In this document: positions 17,738 through 25,849 of the stretch, in pieces
Position numbering within the stretch: position 1 is the stretch's first letter
How the letters are laid out: each line of letters begins with the position of its first letter
Assembly (NCBI GenBank): GCA_021296255.1
Contig: JAGWAU010000023.1
Coordinates: 1 to 53,563, forward strand
DNA length: 53,563 nucleotides
Direction: 5' to 3'
Source: Alphaproteobacteria bacterium
GTDB lineage: Bacteria > Pseudomonadota > Alphaproteobacteria > UBA2966
Position numbers and translations under genes: made by a program
The notes under the pieces: generated by a model
What the model was told of the DNA's origin: nothing
The model's input: only the letters and a program-made list of their open reading frames with translations
Database searches by the model: none

Positions 17738-17980
17738 TCAATCGAAGGACGGTGGCTCGCGTCCGGGTTCGCGCGGGGGCAACTCCAGATCTACGCCGCC
17801 GAGAGGCGCGATCCGGGCGCGAATGGCGTTCGCAAGATTCCGGGGAGGCTTCCTGCGCCCGACGGCATCGCGCAGGATGAGCCGCGCCTCCTCTTCCATG
17901 GAACGGCCGTTGTCCGCCGCCCTCACCCGCAGGCGGGTCTTCACGTCGTCGTCGAGGTTGCGGATCGTGATGCTCGCCAT
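17738..17980 (-). CDS. FitA-like ribbon-helix-helix antitoxin
   Basis: This 80-residue protein begins MASITIRNLDDDVKTRLRVRAADNG, the RHH strand and first helix, then RSMEEEARLILRDAV, the second helix. The C-terminal tail (LPPREPGREPPSFD) would wrap the PIN toxin. This is the FitA type of VapB-class antitoxin. It binds DNA as a dimer and represses its own promoter, and a matching palindrome is present upstream at 18021-18035. It starts at ATG 17978-17980. Confidence 0.9.
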   Translation of the reverse strand: MASITIRNLDDDVKTRLRVRAADNGRSMEEEARLILRDAVGRRKPPRNLANAIRARIAPLGGVDLELPPREPGREPPSFD

Positions 17981-18009
17981 TGACCTGTCTTTCGTTCCTC
18001 AAGGGCTTC

Positions 18010-18037
18010 ATTCTAAGCGCGATTGCGATGCAATCAA
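18010..18037 (-). promoter_or_regulatory. FitAB promoter with overlapping palindromic operator
   Basis: On the minus strand, TTGATT (18037-18032) and TAGAAT (18015-18010) make a -35/-10 pair with a 16-base spacer, about 30 bases before the antitoxin ATG. The palindrome GATTGC-GAT-GCAATC (18021-18035) overlaps the -35 box and most of the spacer, where a bound RHH antitoxin would block RNA polymerase. Confidence 0.6.
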
Positions 18038-18182
18038 GGTATCGTAATCCAAAACGCCTTGCGCCTGCGTAACGACCCTGTGGGGCATGCAACCCCGCCG
18101 CCGTTGCGCAGGACGGGCCGTTTCTGACTCGCAAGAGTTGCCCGGATGTAGTATGGCCACCGAACCCGAAAGCCACGGCGCG

Positions 18183-18385
18183 TCAGGCGGCCAGGTCGCG
18201 CCTCTGCTCGGCAATGCGGAACTTCAGCTTCCTGCTCGTAGACATCGACGAGAACGGGCTGATCCGGGGTCGGTAGTTCGCGGGCGTCACCTTGAGAGTG
18301 AAGCAATGCGCGATCATCAGCAGGTTGACGGCCAGGTGCAGCTCCACCCACCGGAAGCCGAGGCACGTTGCGGTCGCCCCGCCCG
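18183..18385 (-). pseudogene. Relic of a cytochrome P450 C-terminus
   Basis: A minus-strand frame ending at TGA 18183-18185 reads CLGFRWVELHLAVNLL, then LKVTPANYRPRISPFSSMST and RKLKFRIAEQR. CLG followed by an amphipathic helix and a proline-rich tail is the usual end of a P450. The Cys codon (18363-18365) would be the haem ligand. The residues before it (GGATAT) have lost the FxxGxR part, and nothing upstream can be read as P450. It is about 67 codons of a gene that is otherwise gone. The family call is by eye and moderate. Confidence 0.4.
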
Positions 18386-18493
18386 GCGCCCGTGCGTGCC
18401 CATCGACAATGCGCCATGCAGAACCAGGACTCTCCTCATGAACGCGGGAGCCAAGGAGCTCGGGTCACAGGTTGAGCGCCCTACGAAGTTGCG

Positions 18494-18838
18494 CTATGCC
18501 AAGTCCCTAAGCGACGGCCAGTCGGCCGCGTTATTGGCCAGGGGCGCTGCCCGTGACAGGTAGCCATTCCCGCAGAGCGGCGGGCGCCGTCCGGTTATCT
18601 CGCTCGGCGCCGACAACGTCTCCGGCAACGTCGTGTTCCAGTTGCCCAGCAGATAGCGCTCTCTATATGCGGCCATGCCGCCACGCGCCGATTTGCCCCT
18701 GCGCCACGTCCTCCACGTCGATCAGGTCGAGGTGAATGCCGATGGCCACGGGCATCCTGCCCCGAATGAAGTCCAGCACGATACGGCCCGTCGGCGTGGG
18801 CTTCACGTCCACGGGCCGACGGGCACCGTGGGGTCACG
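18494..18838 (-). pseudogene. Relic of a HpnA-like NAD-dependent sugar epimerase
   Basis: Three minus-strand frames in sequence give DPTVPVGP, then DVKPTPTGRIVLDFIRGRMP and HLDLIDVEDVAQGQIGAW, then RERYLLGNWNTTLPETLSAP and SEITGRRPP. These follow the order of the middle and C-terminal part of the dihydroflavonol-reductase/HpnA family (hopanoid-associated epimerase), for example PVGPRDxKPTPTGRIV and ERYLLG. At least two frameshifts and a TAG (after the HGRI codons) break it. It abuts the LysE gene end. No other hopanoid genes are visible in the window. Confidence 0.6.
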
Positions 18839-19463
18839 CGACCACTTCAGTCAGCACGGCAGGAATCATCGCCATCACCAGTAGAACCGCCATGACGACG
18901 TTGAACGCGCGAGCATGGCCGGGACCGCGCAGCACTCGGCGAATGAACGACCCGAAGGCAAGCCACGGGAAACTCCCCGCGAATCCGGCGATCAGGAACA
19001 CCGTTGCGAACGTGGTCGCCTGAACGACGAGACCTTCCCCGGGCGAGAGGTACGTTGAAATTGCCCCGACGCAGACGAGCCAGGCTTTCGGGTTGATCCA
19101 CTGAAAGAATGCCGCGCCGACGAATCCGGTGCCGTCGCGCTGCTTCGCGACGGCGTTGCCAGACGCACCGGCGTCGGCGACTGGCGCCGAGGCGATGTTC
19201 CAGGCGAGCCAGAGCAGGAATGCGGCGCCGAACCAACGCACCGTTCCAGAGAAGCCATCGAGCGCGAGCGCCGTTCGACCGACGCCGATGGCGACGAGAA
19301 AGAGCATCAGCGCAAATCCGCCGGCGACTCCCATCAGCGTCGGCAGCCCCCGGCGAATGCCTCGGGAGCCGCCGACCGCAGTCAACAGCACATTGTTCGG
19401 CCCGGGCGTCGCGCATGCAACGAAGGCGAAGACCGAGAAACCGAACAGCTGCTCAAGTGTCAT
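18834..19463 (-). CDS. LysE/RhtB-family amino-acid exporter
   Basis: This 209-residue inner-membrane protein has about six hydrophobic segments. The N-terminal block FGFSVFAFVACATPGPNNVLL contains the family signature TPGPN. It also has GVAGGFALMLFLVAIGVG, a third segment AAFLLWLAWNIA, and FQWINPKAWLVCVGAI (the conserved NPKAW). It ends with two helices reaching VTEVVA. The role is efflux of an amino acid or derivative; the substrate cannot be told. It starts at ATG 19461-19463 and is followed directly by the epimerase relic. Confidence 0.9.
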   Translation of the reverse strand: MTLEQLFGFSVFAFVACATPGPNNVLLTAVGGSRGIRRGLPTLMGVAGGFALMLFLVAIGVGRTALALDGFSGTVRWFGAAFLLWLAWNIASAPVADAGASGNAVAKQRDGTGFVGAAFFQWINPKAWLVCVGAISTYLSPGEGLVVQATTFATVFLIAGFAGSFPWLAFGSFIRRVLRGPGHARAFNVVMAVLLVMAMIPAVLTEVVA

Positions 19464-19890
19464 GCGCCGTCCTGAACGACATCCGTTCCATGCAGCAAAG
19501 CGACACTTCTCACACCTCGCCGACGTCTTCGCCCCGACCGCCGACCAGACCGCGGTGGGCGACCACGGTGACGTCCGGGCGGTTCCGTTTGCCGGTCCGG
19601 CGGCCCGACTCAGCGGTTCTCCCGGTCACGCATTTCTTCAACCCGCGATCGCCCGCACAGGCGCGCTCGACGGTCGCCGGCATGGGATCGTGGAGATCTT
19701 TCTCCGAGGAGTATTTCATCGCCGGGTCACGCACGTCCAGCAGACTCCCGTCCCGAGCTCTTTCCGGTGATCTCCGCGTGCACTCACGTCGGATGTTCCA
19801 TTCCCCCGCAGACCGCCCGGGCAAACCGACGAGATGGCTACACGTCCCGGCGGGGTTTCGGCGTCGAGCGGCCCTTGGTGGCGAGGACCG
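19464..19890. other. Stretch without a recognisable gene
   Basis: A 69-codon minus-strand frame (19510-19719, starting MKYSSEKDLHDPMPATVER) is open but resembles nothing I know. The rest has no convincing coding pattern. The LysE gene needs a promoter here. The stretch lies between two minus-strand genes. Confidence 0.4.
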
Positions 19891-22218
19891 TCACGCACCC
19901 CGTCCGTGGATGGCGCGCCACACGCGCTGCGGCGTGGCGGGACAGTCCAAACGGTCGATGCCGTAGCGCGACAGCGCGGCGATCACGGCATTCATCGCCG
20001 CGGGATGGGCGCCGACGGTGCCCGCTTCGCCACAGCCCTTCACGCCGATCGGATTCGTCCGGCACGGGATCTCGTTGAACGCGACGTCGAGACCGCAGAG
20101 GTCGTCCGCCTTGGGCAGGGCGTAGTCCATGAACGAACCGCTCGTCACCTGGCCGCTCGTCCGATCGATGACCAGGTCTTCGTGGAGCGCCTGGCCGACA
20201 CCTTGCGCGACACCGCCGTGGACCATGCCCTCGACGATCATGGGATTGATGACGATGCCGAAGTCGTCGACGACAGTGTAGCGAACGATCTCGACGAAAC
20301 CCGTTTCCGGGTCGACCTCGACCTCGCAGACGTGACACCCGTTGGGCCAGGAGGCGTCCCGGCGGACATACCGCCGATGGGTGTCCAGGCTCTCGTCCAA
20401 GCCCTTGGGGCGCTGCGCCGGGTCACGCGCCAGTGCCGCGACCTCGAGCAGACCCAGGTATCGATCGGTACCCGCAACGACGAACCGCCCGTGGACAAAC
20501 TCCAGGTCGCCGTCGGCGACTTCAAGTGCTCGGGCGGCGACGCGGCGCCCCTTCTCGATAACCCGATCCGCGGCGTGATGCAGGGCGGAGCCTCCCATCT
20601 CGGTGGAACGCGACCCGCCGTGGCCGCCACCGACGGCCACTTGATCCGTGTCTCCCTGCACGAATTCGATGCGGTCGAACGCCACACCGAGGCGGTCCGA
20701 CACGAGCTGGCGAAAGGTGGTTTCGAGACCCTGACCGTTGGAAAAGGTGCCGACCAGTATGGTGACCGAGCCGTCCTTCTCGAAACGTATATCGGCGCCT
20801 TCCTCTCCCGGCCCCGAGGAGTTGTCGATGTAGCAAGCGATGCCGAGACCGCGGAGCCGGCCGCGGGACTCCGACACCATGCGCCGCCGGTCAAATCCGG
20901 CGGCATCCGCCGCCGCAAGGGATGCGTCGAGATTGCCGGCGAAATCCCCGGAATCGAAGGTCCACTCGAAAGGCGTCGTGTAGGGCATGGCGGCCGCCGA
21001 GATCATGTTGCGGCGGCGCAGGTCGGCGGGCTCGAGGCCGAGCTCGCCTGCCGCCTTGTCCATCAGGCGCTCGATCACATAGACGGCCTCCGACCGCCCG
21101 ACGCCGCGATAGGACCCGATGGGCACCGTGTGGGTGTAAACGCACTTGACGGAACTCACCGCCGCGGGGATGGCGTAAACACCGACGGCCGATGCGGCAT
21201 TTTCCGTGGTCGGCAGAGACGGCATGCGCGATCCCGCAAAGGCGCCGAAATTGGCAATCGTCTCTACGCGAAGCGCCACCGCGCGATGATCGGGGCCGAA
21301 CGCGAGCGCCGCCGACGTCACCTGATCGCGCGCCTGGTCGTCGGCCAGGAAGGCCTCGCTGCGACTCTCCGTCCAACGCACGGGCCGACCGAGGCGCCGG
21401 GCGGCCCAAAGCACCAGCCCGTATTCGGGATAGGGAAAGTTCTTCATGCCAAAGCCGCCGCCCATATCGGTGGCGATGACGCGTATCCGCTCCACGGGAA
21501 TCCTGAAGACCCACTCGGCGAGTTGCTGCTGCAACAGATGCACGTATTGGGCCGTGGCATGCAGGGTCAGGCGATCGCTCACGGAGTCGTACTCTCCGAT
21601 GGCACCCCGGGGCTCCAACGGCGCCGCCGTCAGACGGTTGTTCACCAGGTCGAGGGTGGTGACGTGCGCGGCGGAGGCGAAGGCCCGGTCAACGGCCCGG
21701 CGATCACCGCCTTCCCAATCGATGCAAACGTTGTCCGCCGCTCCGTCCCAAACGCTCGGGGCATCCGCCGTCAGCGCGCACGTGAGATCAGCGTTCGCCG
21801 GCAAGGGTTCGTAGGACACCACGATCCGTTCGGCTGCATCCTCCGCCTGTTCCAGCGTCTCGGCCACCACCAGCGCGACCACCTGCCCGACATGGCGCAC
21901 ACGGTCCCTCGCCATGAGCGGCCGAGGCGGCGGATCGCTCCAGGAACCGTCCCGGTTTCGGGCTCGCAGGGAACAGGGAATGGCGCCGAGCCCGTCCCCC
22001 TCGAGATCGGTCGCCGTCATCACGCCGAGCACGCCCGGCGACCCCGCAACACCGGCGGCGTCGATCGAGTTGATCTCCGCGTGGGCATGGGGTGAACGAA
22101 CGAACTGCGCGTAGGCTTGTCCTTCCACCCGGCGATCGTCGAGGAAGAGGGCCTGCCCGGTCAGGAATCGAGCGTCCTCGACGCGAAGGACCGGCTCCCC
22201 CATTTTGAAGACGCTCAC
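19891..22218 (-). CDS. Xanthine dehydrogenase-family large subunit, standing alone
   Basis: This second Mo-MCD catalytic subunit has about 775 residues. GTG 22216-22218 (VSVFKMGEPVLRVEDARFLTG) is preferred because family members begin just before such a motif. ATG 22203 is the alternative, and the frame stays open to 22362. Visible blocks are RSPHAHAEI, GGGFGMKN, the loop SYRGVGRSEA (about residue 370) and the active-site Glu in VKGCGEAG (about residue 729). SYRGVGR is close to the AYRGAGR of form II CoxL-like enzymes of unknown substrate. Unlike the operon at 7261-10919, no FAD or 2Fe-2S subunit genes are adjacent. It must borrow partners, be encoded apart from them, or be a fragment of a broken operon. 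Confidence 0.88.
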   Translation of the reverse strand: MSVFKMGEPVLRVEDARFLTGQALFLDDRRVEGQAYAQFVRSPHAHAEINSIDAAGVAGSPGVLGVMTATDLEGDGLGAIPCSLRARNRDGSWSDPPPRPLMARDRVRHVGQVVALVVAETLEQAEDAAERIVVSYEPLPANADLTCALTADAPSVWDGAADNVCIDWEGGDRRAVDRAFASAAHVTTLDLVNNRLTAAPLEPRGAIGEYDSVSDRLTLHATAQYVHLLQQQLAEWVFRIPVERIRVIATDMGGGFGMKNFPYPEYGLVLWAARRLGRPVRWTESRSEAFLADDQARDQVTSAALAFGPDHRAVALRVETIANFGAFAGSRMPSLPTTENAASAVGVYAIPAAVSSVKCVYTHTVPIGSYRGVGRSEAVYVIERLMDKAAGELGLEPADLRRRNMISAAAMPYTTPFEWTFDSGDFAGNLDASLAAADAAGFDRRRMVSESRGRLRGLGIACYIDNSSGPGEEGADIRFEKDGSVTILVGTFSNGQGLETTFRQLVSDRLGVAFDRIEFVQGDTDQVAVGGGHGGSRSTEMGGSALHHAADRVIEKGRRVAARALEVADGDLEFVHGRFVVAGTDRYLGLLEVAALARDPAQRPKGLDESLDTHRRYVRRDASWPNGCHVCEVEVDPETGFVEIVRYTVVDDFGIVINPMIVEGMVHGGVAQGVGQALHEDLVIDRTSGQVTSGSFMDYALPKADDLCGLDVAFNEIPCRTNPIGVKGCGEAGTVGAHPAAMNAVIAALSRYGIDRLDCPATPQRVWRAIHGRGA

Positions 22219-22618
22219 GGCGATTGGACCTGACGGCGTGACGGTGGGCTCATCTCTCAGCGACCACGAATGGCGCGCCGCGTAGGCTGCGGCGTTGTCG
22301 AGTGCGTGTCCACATGATTCCGCAATTGCAATTCGCGATCGCGGAGCATGGCTTTCGAACAATCGGAATTGCTCCAGGCCGCGACCTCATCGGCTCGCAA
22401 CCGGATGCGGATTGCGTCGATCACGTGCGTGGCGGGACGGTTGGCGGCGAGTTTCCTTCGGCGTGCCGGAGAACGTGGACACCGGAACGGTCGATCAGCT
22501 GAATTCTGCGCGGCCCACCATTCGCGTCGGACCACTCAGTGGGGCGGACCATCGGAGCACGGCACGCCGCAGGTCCGACCTCTCACCCGTTGCGTGGCGG
22601 TTTTGTTACAAGGAGTGC
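22219..22618. other. Stretch without a recognisable gene
   Basis: These 400 bases lie between the divergent Mo hydroxylase subunit and EamA genes. Short open frames are present on both strands, but none has a familiar motif. Both promoters are expected here. AAGGAG at 22610-22614 near the right end is the ribosome site of the EamA gene. Confidence 0.4.
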
Positions 22619-23470
22619 ATGGATCCCCTGATCATTTTCGTGGTGCTTTGTGCCGCCGCGACGCACGCCACGTGGAACACGCTCGTGAAGGTCGGCGACG
22701 ATCCTCTCATGACGGCGGCGGTCCTCAACATCGCGACGGCGGTGATCGGACTCGCGCTGGTGCCCGTCACCGGCCTTCCGGATCCCGGCACCTGGCCCTT
22801 CCTCATCGCCTCGGCGATCACCCATACGGGCTATTTTCTCTGCCTGACCGGCGGCTATCGCATCGGCGATCTGTCGCACGTCTATCCCTTGGCCAGGGGA
22901 TGCGGACCGGTCTACGCCGCGGTCCTGACTTACATCGTGGCGGGCGAGACGCTGAACCCGGCCGGCGTCGTGGCCGTCGCCTTGATCTGCGCCGCCATCC
23001 TGAGCCTGACATTCGTCGGAGGCCGCATCGTCCGGAACGGAATGGCTCCTGTCCTGTTCGGCCTCGGCACGGGATTGTTCATCGGTTCGTATACCCTGAT
23101 CGACGGTCTCGGCGTTCGACAGGCGGGTACACCACTCAACTTCATCGTCTGGGTCTTCGTTCTGCACGGATTTCCGATCGTCGCCTTCGCGTTCTGGCGG
23201 CGCAGGGCAACGCTCGGGGCGAGTCTGCGCGCCAACTGGCGACGCGGCGCCCTGGGCGGTTGCCTCGGGTTCGTCGGCTACGGCCTCGTTCTCTGGGCCA
23301 TGTCCACCAACCCCATTGCCCTGGTGTCGGCGCTGCGCGAGACGAGTGTCATCATCGCAGCGATGATCGGCACGCGTCTTCTGGGCGAGCCGTTCGGACG
23401 CGCGCGCGTCGCGGCCGCCTTCGTCATGGCCTGCGGCATCGTCATGTTACAGGGAGCCGGGTGGGGTTGA
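22619..23470 (+). CDS. EamA/DMT-family transporter with an altered C-terminal tip
   Basis: This membrane protein of about 283 residues has roughly ten hydrophobic segments arranged as two EamA repeats: WNTLVKVGDDPLMTAAVLN after helix one, and LSHVYPLARGCGPVYAAVLTY, the conserved end of repeat one. The second repeat has ALVSALRETSVIIAAMIGTRLL and GEPFGRARVAAAFVMACGIV. It is a probable exporter or importer of small metabolites. It starts at ATG 22619 behind ACAAGGAG. The last codons (GAGWG, stop 23468-23470) lie over the end of an antisense IS OrfA relic. The natural C-terminus was probably cut and replaced, which seems tolerable after the last helix. Confidence 0.87.
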   Translation: MDPLIIFVVLCAAATHATWNTLVKVGDDPLMTAAVLNIATAVIGLALVPVTGLPDPGTWPFLIASAITHTGYFLCLTGGYRIGDLSHVYPLARGCGPVYAAVLTYIVAGETLNPAGVVAVALICAAILSLTFVGGRIVRNGMAPVLFGLGTGLFIGSYTLIDGLGVRQAGTPLNFIVWVFVLHGFPIVAFAFWRRRATLGASLRANWRRGALGGCLGFVGYGLVLWAMSTNPIALVSALRETSVIIAAMIGTRLLGEPFGRARVAAAFVMACGIVMLQGAGWG

Positions 23471-23630
23471 AGGCGGCGGCTTCGTACCTGTTCGCCCAGA
23501 CCCGGATCAGGTTCCGGGACAGGTCGTGGCGGCGGGCCAGACCGTGGAGCGTCTCGCCGGCGAGATACTCCCGAACGACCCGGCGCCTGAAGGCGATGCC
23601 GTGGGTTCGGCGGGTGCGGTGCCCGACCAT
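23470..23630 (-). mobile_element. Relic of an IS transposase OrfA (IS3/IS66-type helix-turn-helix)
   Basis: The minus-strand frame begins MVGHRTRRTHGIAFRRRVV (ATG 23628-23630) and continues REYLAGETLHGLARRHDLSR and NLIRVWANRYEAAAF. This is the helix-turn-helix start of an OrfA transposase protein of the IS3/IS66 kind. Homology ends at about 23470, exactly at the end of the EamA gene. There is no catalytic OrfB or terminal repeat, so this is a dead fragment marking an old insertion followed by deletion. Confidence 0.75.
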
Positions 23631-23797
23631 GGGCGTCGATCCTTCGAATGTCCGGCGCACCGGTCAAACGACGTCAATCCAACCGTCCGGCCACAGGAGC
23701 CCACTCCGCCGCGCCGGTACATTGCCACGCCGCCGTCGACAGGAGCATATTTCGATCTGGCGGACTCCTGCTCAGGGGACTTGGGAGCAGCACGAAT

Positions 23798-24772
23798 ATG
23801 GCGGAACCCATCAAGATCGTCTGCTGTTTGAAGCGGGGGTGTGCCGAATTGACGGCCGCCTGCGCGGAATTCGACAACGTGACGATATCGACTACCGCGC
23901 CCGATGCAGCGACATTGGAAGCGGAACTCAGGGACGCCGACGTTCTGGTGACCAACAACGCGTTTTACACAGCCGACCTTGCCGAAATCGCGCATAACGG
24001 GGCGCCGAAGCTCCGCTGGATACAATTCTACTCCACCGGCTACAACAACGCCGAGACCTTCGGACTGCCCTCCGGCGTCACGTTGACCAACGCCGGTTCC
24101 GTCTATGCCCCTCCCGTCGCCGAGCACGCCATGACACTGTTGCTCGCCCTGGTGCGGCAAATTCCGCATATGGAGCGCGGCAGGTTGCGCAAGCACTTCG
24201 ACCAGCTGGAGACCGCGTTACACCTCAACACGCTGCGGGAGGCGACACTCCTGGCCGTCGGGTTCGGCGGCATCGGCCGCGAGGTAGCCAGGCGCGCAGC
24301 AAGCTTCGGCATGCGAGTCATCGGTGTTGCTCGCACCGCACGGGAGGAACCGCCGGCCGAGCGTGTGGTCGCCCTCGTCGAATTGCACGACGTGTTGCCG
24401 GAAGCGGACGCGGTCATGTTGTCACTGCCGCTTCTCGACGACACGGAGGGCACGTTCGGCGTCCGGGAATTCGATGCCATGAAACCATCCGCGGTCTTCG
24501 TCAACGTGGGCCGCGGGGCGCTGGTGGACGAGGACGCTCTCGTTCAGGCTCTGCGAGAGCGGCGCATCGCGGGCGCCGGACTCGACGTCTACACGGTCGA
24601 GCCGTTGCCTGTCGAAAACCCGCTTTGGGAACTGGACAACGTCATCATCTCCCCGCATGTGGGCGGCTTCGGTGACCCGGCGACGCTCCGGGACTTGACG
24701 GCCATCGGACGAGACAACGTCGAACGGTTCATCACGGGACAGCCGTTGAACAATGTCCTCGATGTTTCTTAG
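23798..24772 (+). CDS. D-2-hydroxyacid dehydrogenase (NAD(P)-dependent)
   Basis: This protein of about 324 residues reversibly reduces a 2-oxoacid (glyoxylate, hydroxypyruvate or similar). The nucleotide-binding motif is VGFGGIGREVARRA. The substrate-facing Arg region is FVNVGRGALVDEDAL, the Glu is in the TVEPLPVENPLW block, and the catalytic His is in IISPHVGG. The N-terminal domain has VLVTNNAFYTADLAEI and YSTGYNN. It starts at ATG 23798; the frame is open upstream to 23648, but that part overlaps non-homologous sequence. It lies alone after the IS relic, and a small hairpin follows the stop. Confidence 0.9.
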   Translation: MAEPIKIVCCLKRGCAELTAACAEFDNVTISTTAPDAATLEAELRDADVLVTNNAFYTADLAEIAHNGAPKLRWIQFYSTGYNNAETFGLPSGVTLTNAGSVYAPPVAEHAMTLLLALVRQIPHMERGRLRKHFDQLETALHLNTLREATLLAVGFGGIGREVARRAASFGMRVIGVARTAREEPPAERVVALVELHDVLPEADAVMLSLPLLDDTEGTFGVREFDAMKPSAVFVNVGRGALVDEDALVQALRERRIAGAGLDVYTVEPLPVENPLWELDNVIISPHVGGFGDPATLRDLTAIGRDNVERFITGQPLNNVLDVS

Positions 24773-24813
24773 TACACCAATGCCTCGACGGCCTCCTGGT
24801 TCTTGAGCCATGA

Positions 24814-24830
24814 GCCGGGACTTTCCCGGC
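24814..24830. terminator. Short GC-rich hairpin after the dehydrogenase gene
   Basis: GCCGGGA-CTT-TCCCGGC is a perfect 7-base stem with a 3-base loop, 42 bases after the stop codon. There is no T-tract, so at best it is a weak terminator or a 3' end stabiliser. Confidence 0.35.
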
Positions 24831-24940
24831 GCCGGCGGTCCGACATCGGGGGCAAGTCCAGACAGAGCCCAACCAACATTCAAACCGGGCCGGTCTCCCG
24901 AGCAGCTGCAGCAATCATGGCGGAGGGCACATGGCGGAGG

Positions 24941-25084
24941 GCATTCTTGCCAAGCTTTGCCGATCTGTTTGTAGAACAGCGTGATGGCCTGGGTCGTCGA
25001 GAGCCCGAGCTTGGAGAACACGGTTTCGGCTTCCTGTTTGAGCTCCGTTTCGACGCGGGCGCGAATCATTCCGGATTTGGTCAT
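24941..25084 (-). pseudogene. RelB/DinJ-family antitoxin fragment
   Basis: The first 45 or so codons on the minus strand read MTKSGMIRARVETELKQEAE and VFSKLGLSTTQAITLFYKQI. This is the start of a RelB/DinJ antitoxin (ribbon-helix-helix with the invariant GLSTTxAITLFY). After about residue 42 the sequence leaves the family and runs on through the antisense of the dehydrogenase gene without toxin or stop at the right place. No RelE/YafQ toxin is nearby. It is a truncated antitoxin with no partner. Confidence 0.65.
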
Positions 25085-25123
25085 TTGGAACCTCCCGAGG
25101 CCTCAGTCTGAATCACAAATGGG

Positions 25124-25228
25124 TCACATCGGGAGCCGGACGTATGGATGCCCGCCCCGCCGCACCAAAACATCCTTGCCGGAACCCGTCTCGCCGAGGG
25201 TCGCGACGTGCTTGTCGAGCGCCCCGGC
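25124..25228 (-). pseudogene. P-loop ATPase fragment (HerA/DUF87-like)
   Basis: A 34-codon minus-strand piece ending at TGA 25124-25126 reads GALDKHVATLGETGSGKDVL. This resembles the start of HerA/VirB4-type ATPases, where a [AL]DxHVAI strand precedes the Walker A G-x-TGSGKT. The Thr of the P-loop is Asp here and the downstream ATPase core is missing, so it is at most a relic. It lies in the same frame as, and downstream of, the small ORF at 25268-25495. Confidence 0.35.
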
Positions 25229-25267
25229 CGGAACGGGATGTCCGGCGCTCAGGCCCGGCCCTCCGTA

Positions 25268-25495
25268 TCAAGCAGCTCCTGGCCCGGTTTCCCTGGCTTC
25301 TTCGTTTTTTTGCTGCGACAGCGGAAGCTCAGGGCCGGGCCTGGGTCGCCTTGAAGGCTCGCGGCTGACAAACCCAAGAGCATTCCCCGCCTTTACGGCT
25401 TCGCTGAGGGTTGCCCGGTCGACTTTCGGACGCGGCCTTGGAACAATTGTCTCCGGCAGCTCGATGCCGTCCCCAAAGCCATATTTTCCGCTCAT
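25268..25495 (-). CDS. Small ORF, perhaps a plasmid/ICE stability protein fragment
   Basis: This 75-residue frame starts MSGKYGFGDGIELPETIVPR and continues KVDRATLSEAVKAGNALGFV, then SREPSRRPRPGPELPL. The pattern of a short N-terminus, a helix and a proline/arginine-rich linker ending in GFVSREP recalls proteins encoded after parA in integrative elements. The match is from memory and weak. The expected C-terminal domain is missing, so it may be truncated. ATG 25493-25495 follows GAAAGAGGGG, a good ribosome site on the minus strand. Confidence 0.4.
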   Translation of the reverse strand: MSGKYGFGDGIELPETIVPRPRPKVDRATLSEAVKAGNALGFVSREPSRRPRPGPELPLSQQKNEEARETGPGAA

Positions 25496-25849
25496 GACGA
25501 CCCCTCTTTCGCGAGAGCCCGGATCAGGGATCGGGCATAGTCCCGAGTTCACATAAGCACCGCGCGTACGCATCGATCCGTCTCGTTTCATGCGGTCCAA
25601 AACGCTCGGCGAAATGTCCCGCAAGCTGTCAGGAACAGCGCTCCGCCAAGCATCATGCCACCAGTCGGGAATGTCCTCCCAACCCCGCAAATCGGGAACA
25701 TATTTTTTCCCCGACGGCGAATTTCGGTTGCCAAGTCACACGGCCGTTCACATGTACGTGCATACGACAGAACCACGTCCGCAGCGTCGACGGAAACGGC
25801 GCCTGCTTGATAACCTAAGCTTTGAGGAAGGTCACGACAGGAGAGAAAT
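25496..25849. other. Stretch without a recognisable gene
   Basis: A minus-strand frame continues upstream of 25495 (RGWEDIPDWWHDAW and following), but I recognise nothing in it. The last 100 bases should hold the peroxiredoxin promoter. GACAGGAGAG just before 25850 is its ribosome site. The stretch is the right end of the decayed accessory DNA that began at about 24773. Confidence 0.4.

Noticed and set aside
19510..19719. 69-codon minus-strand ORF starting MKYSSEKD
   Set aside because: No recognised motif and no good ribosome site; kept only as a note in the gap entry.
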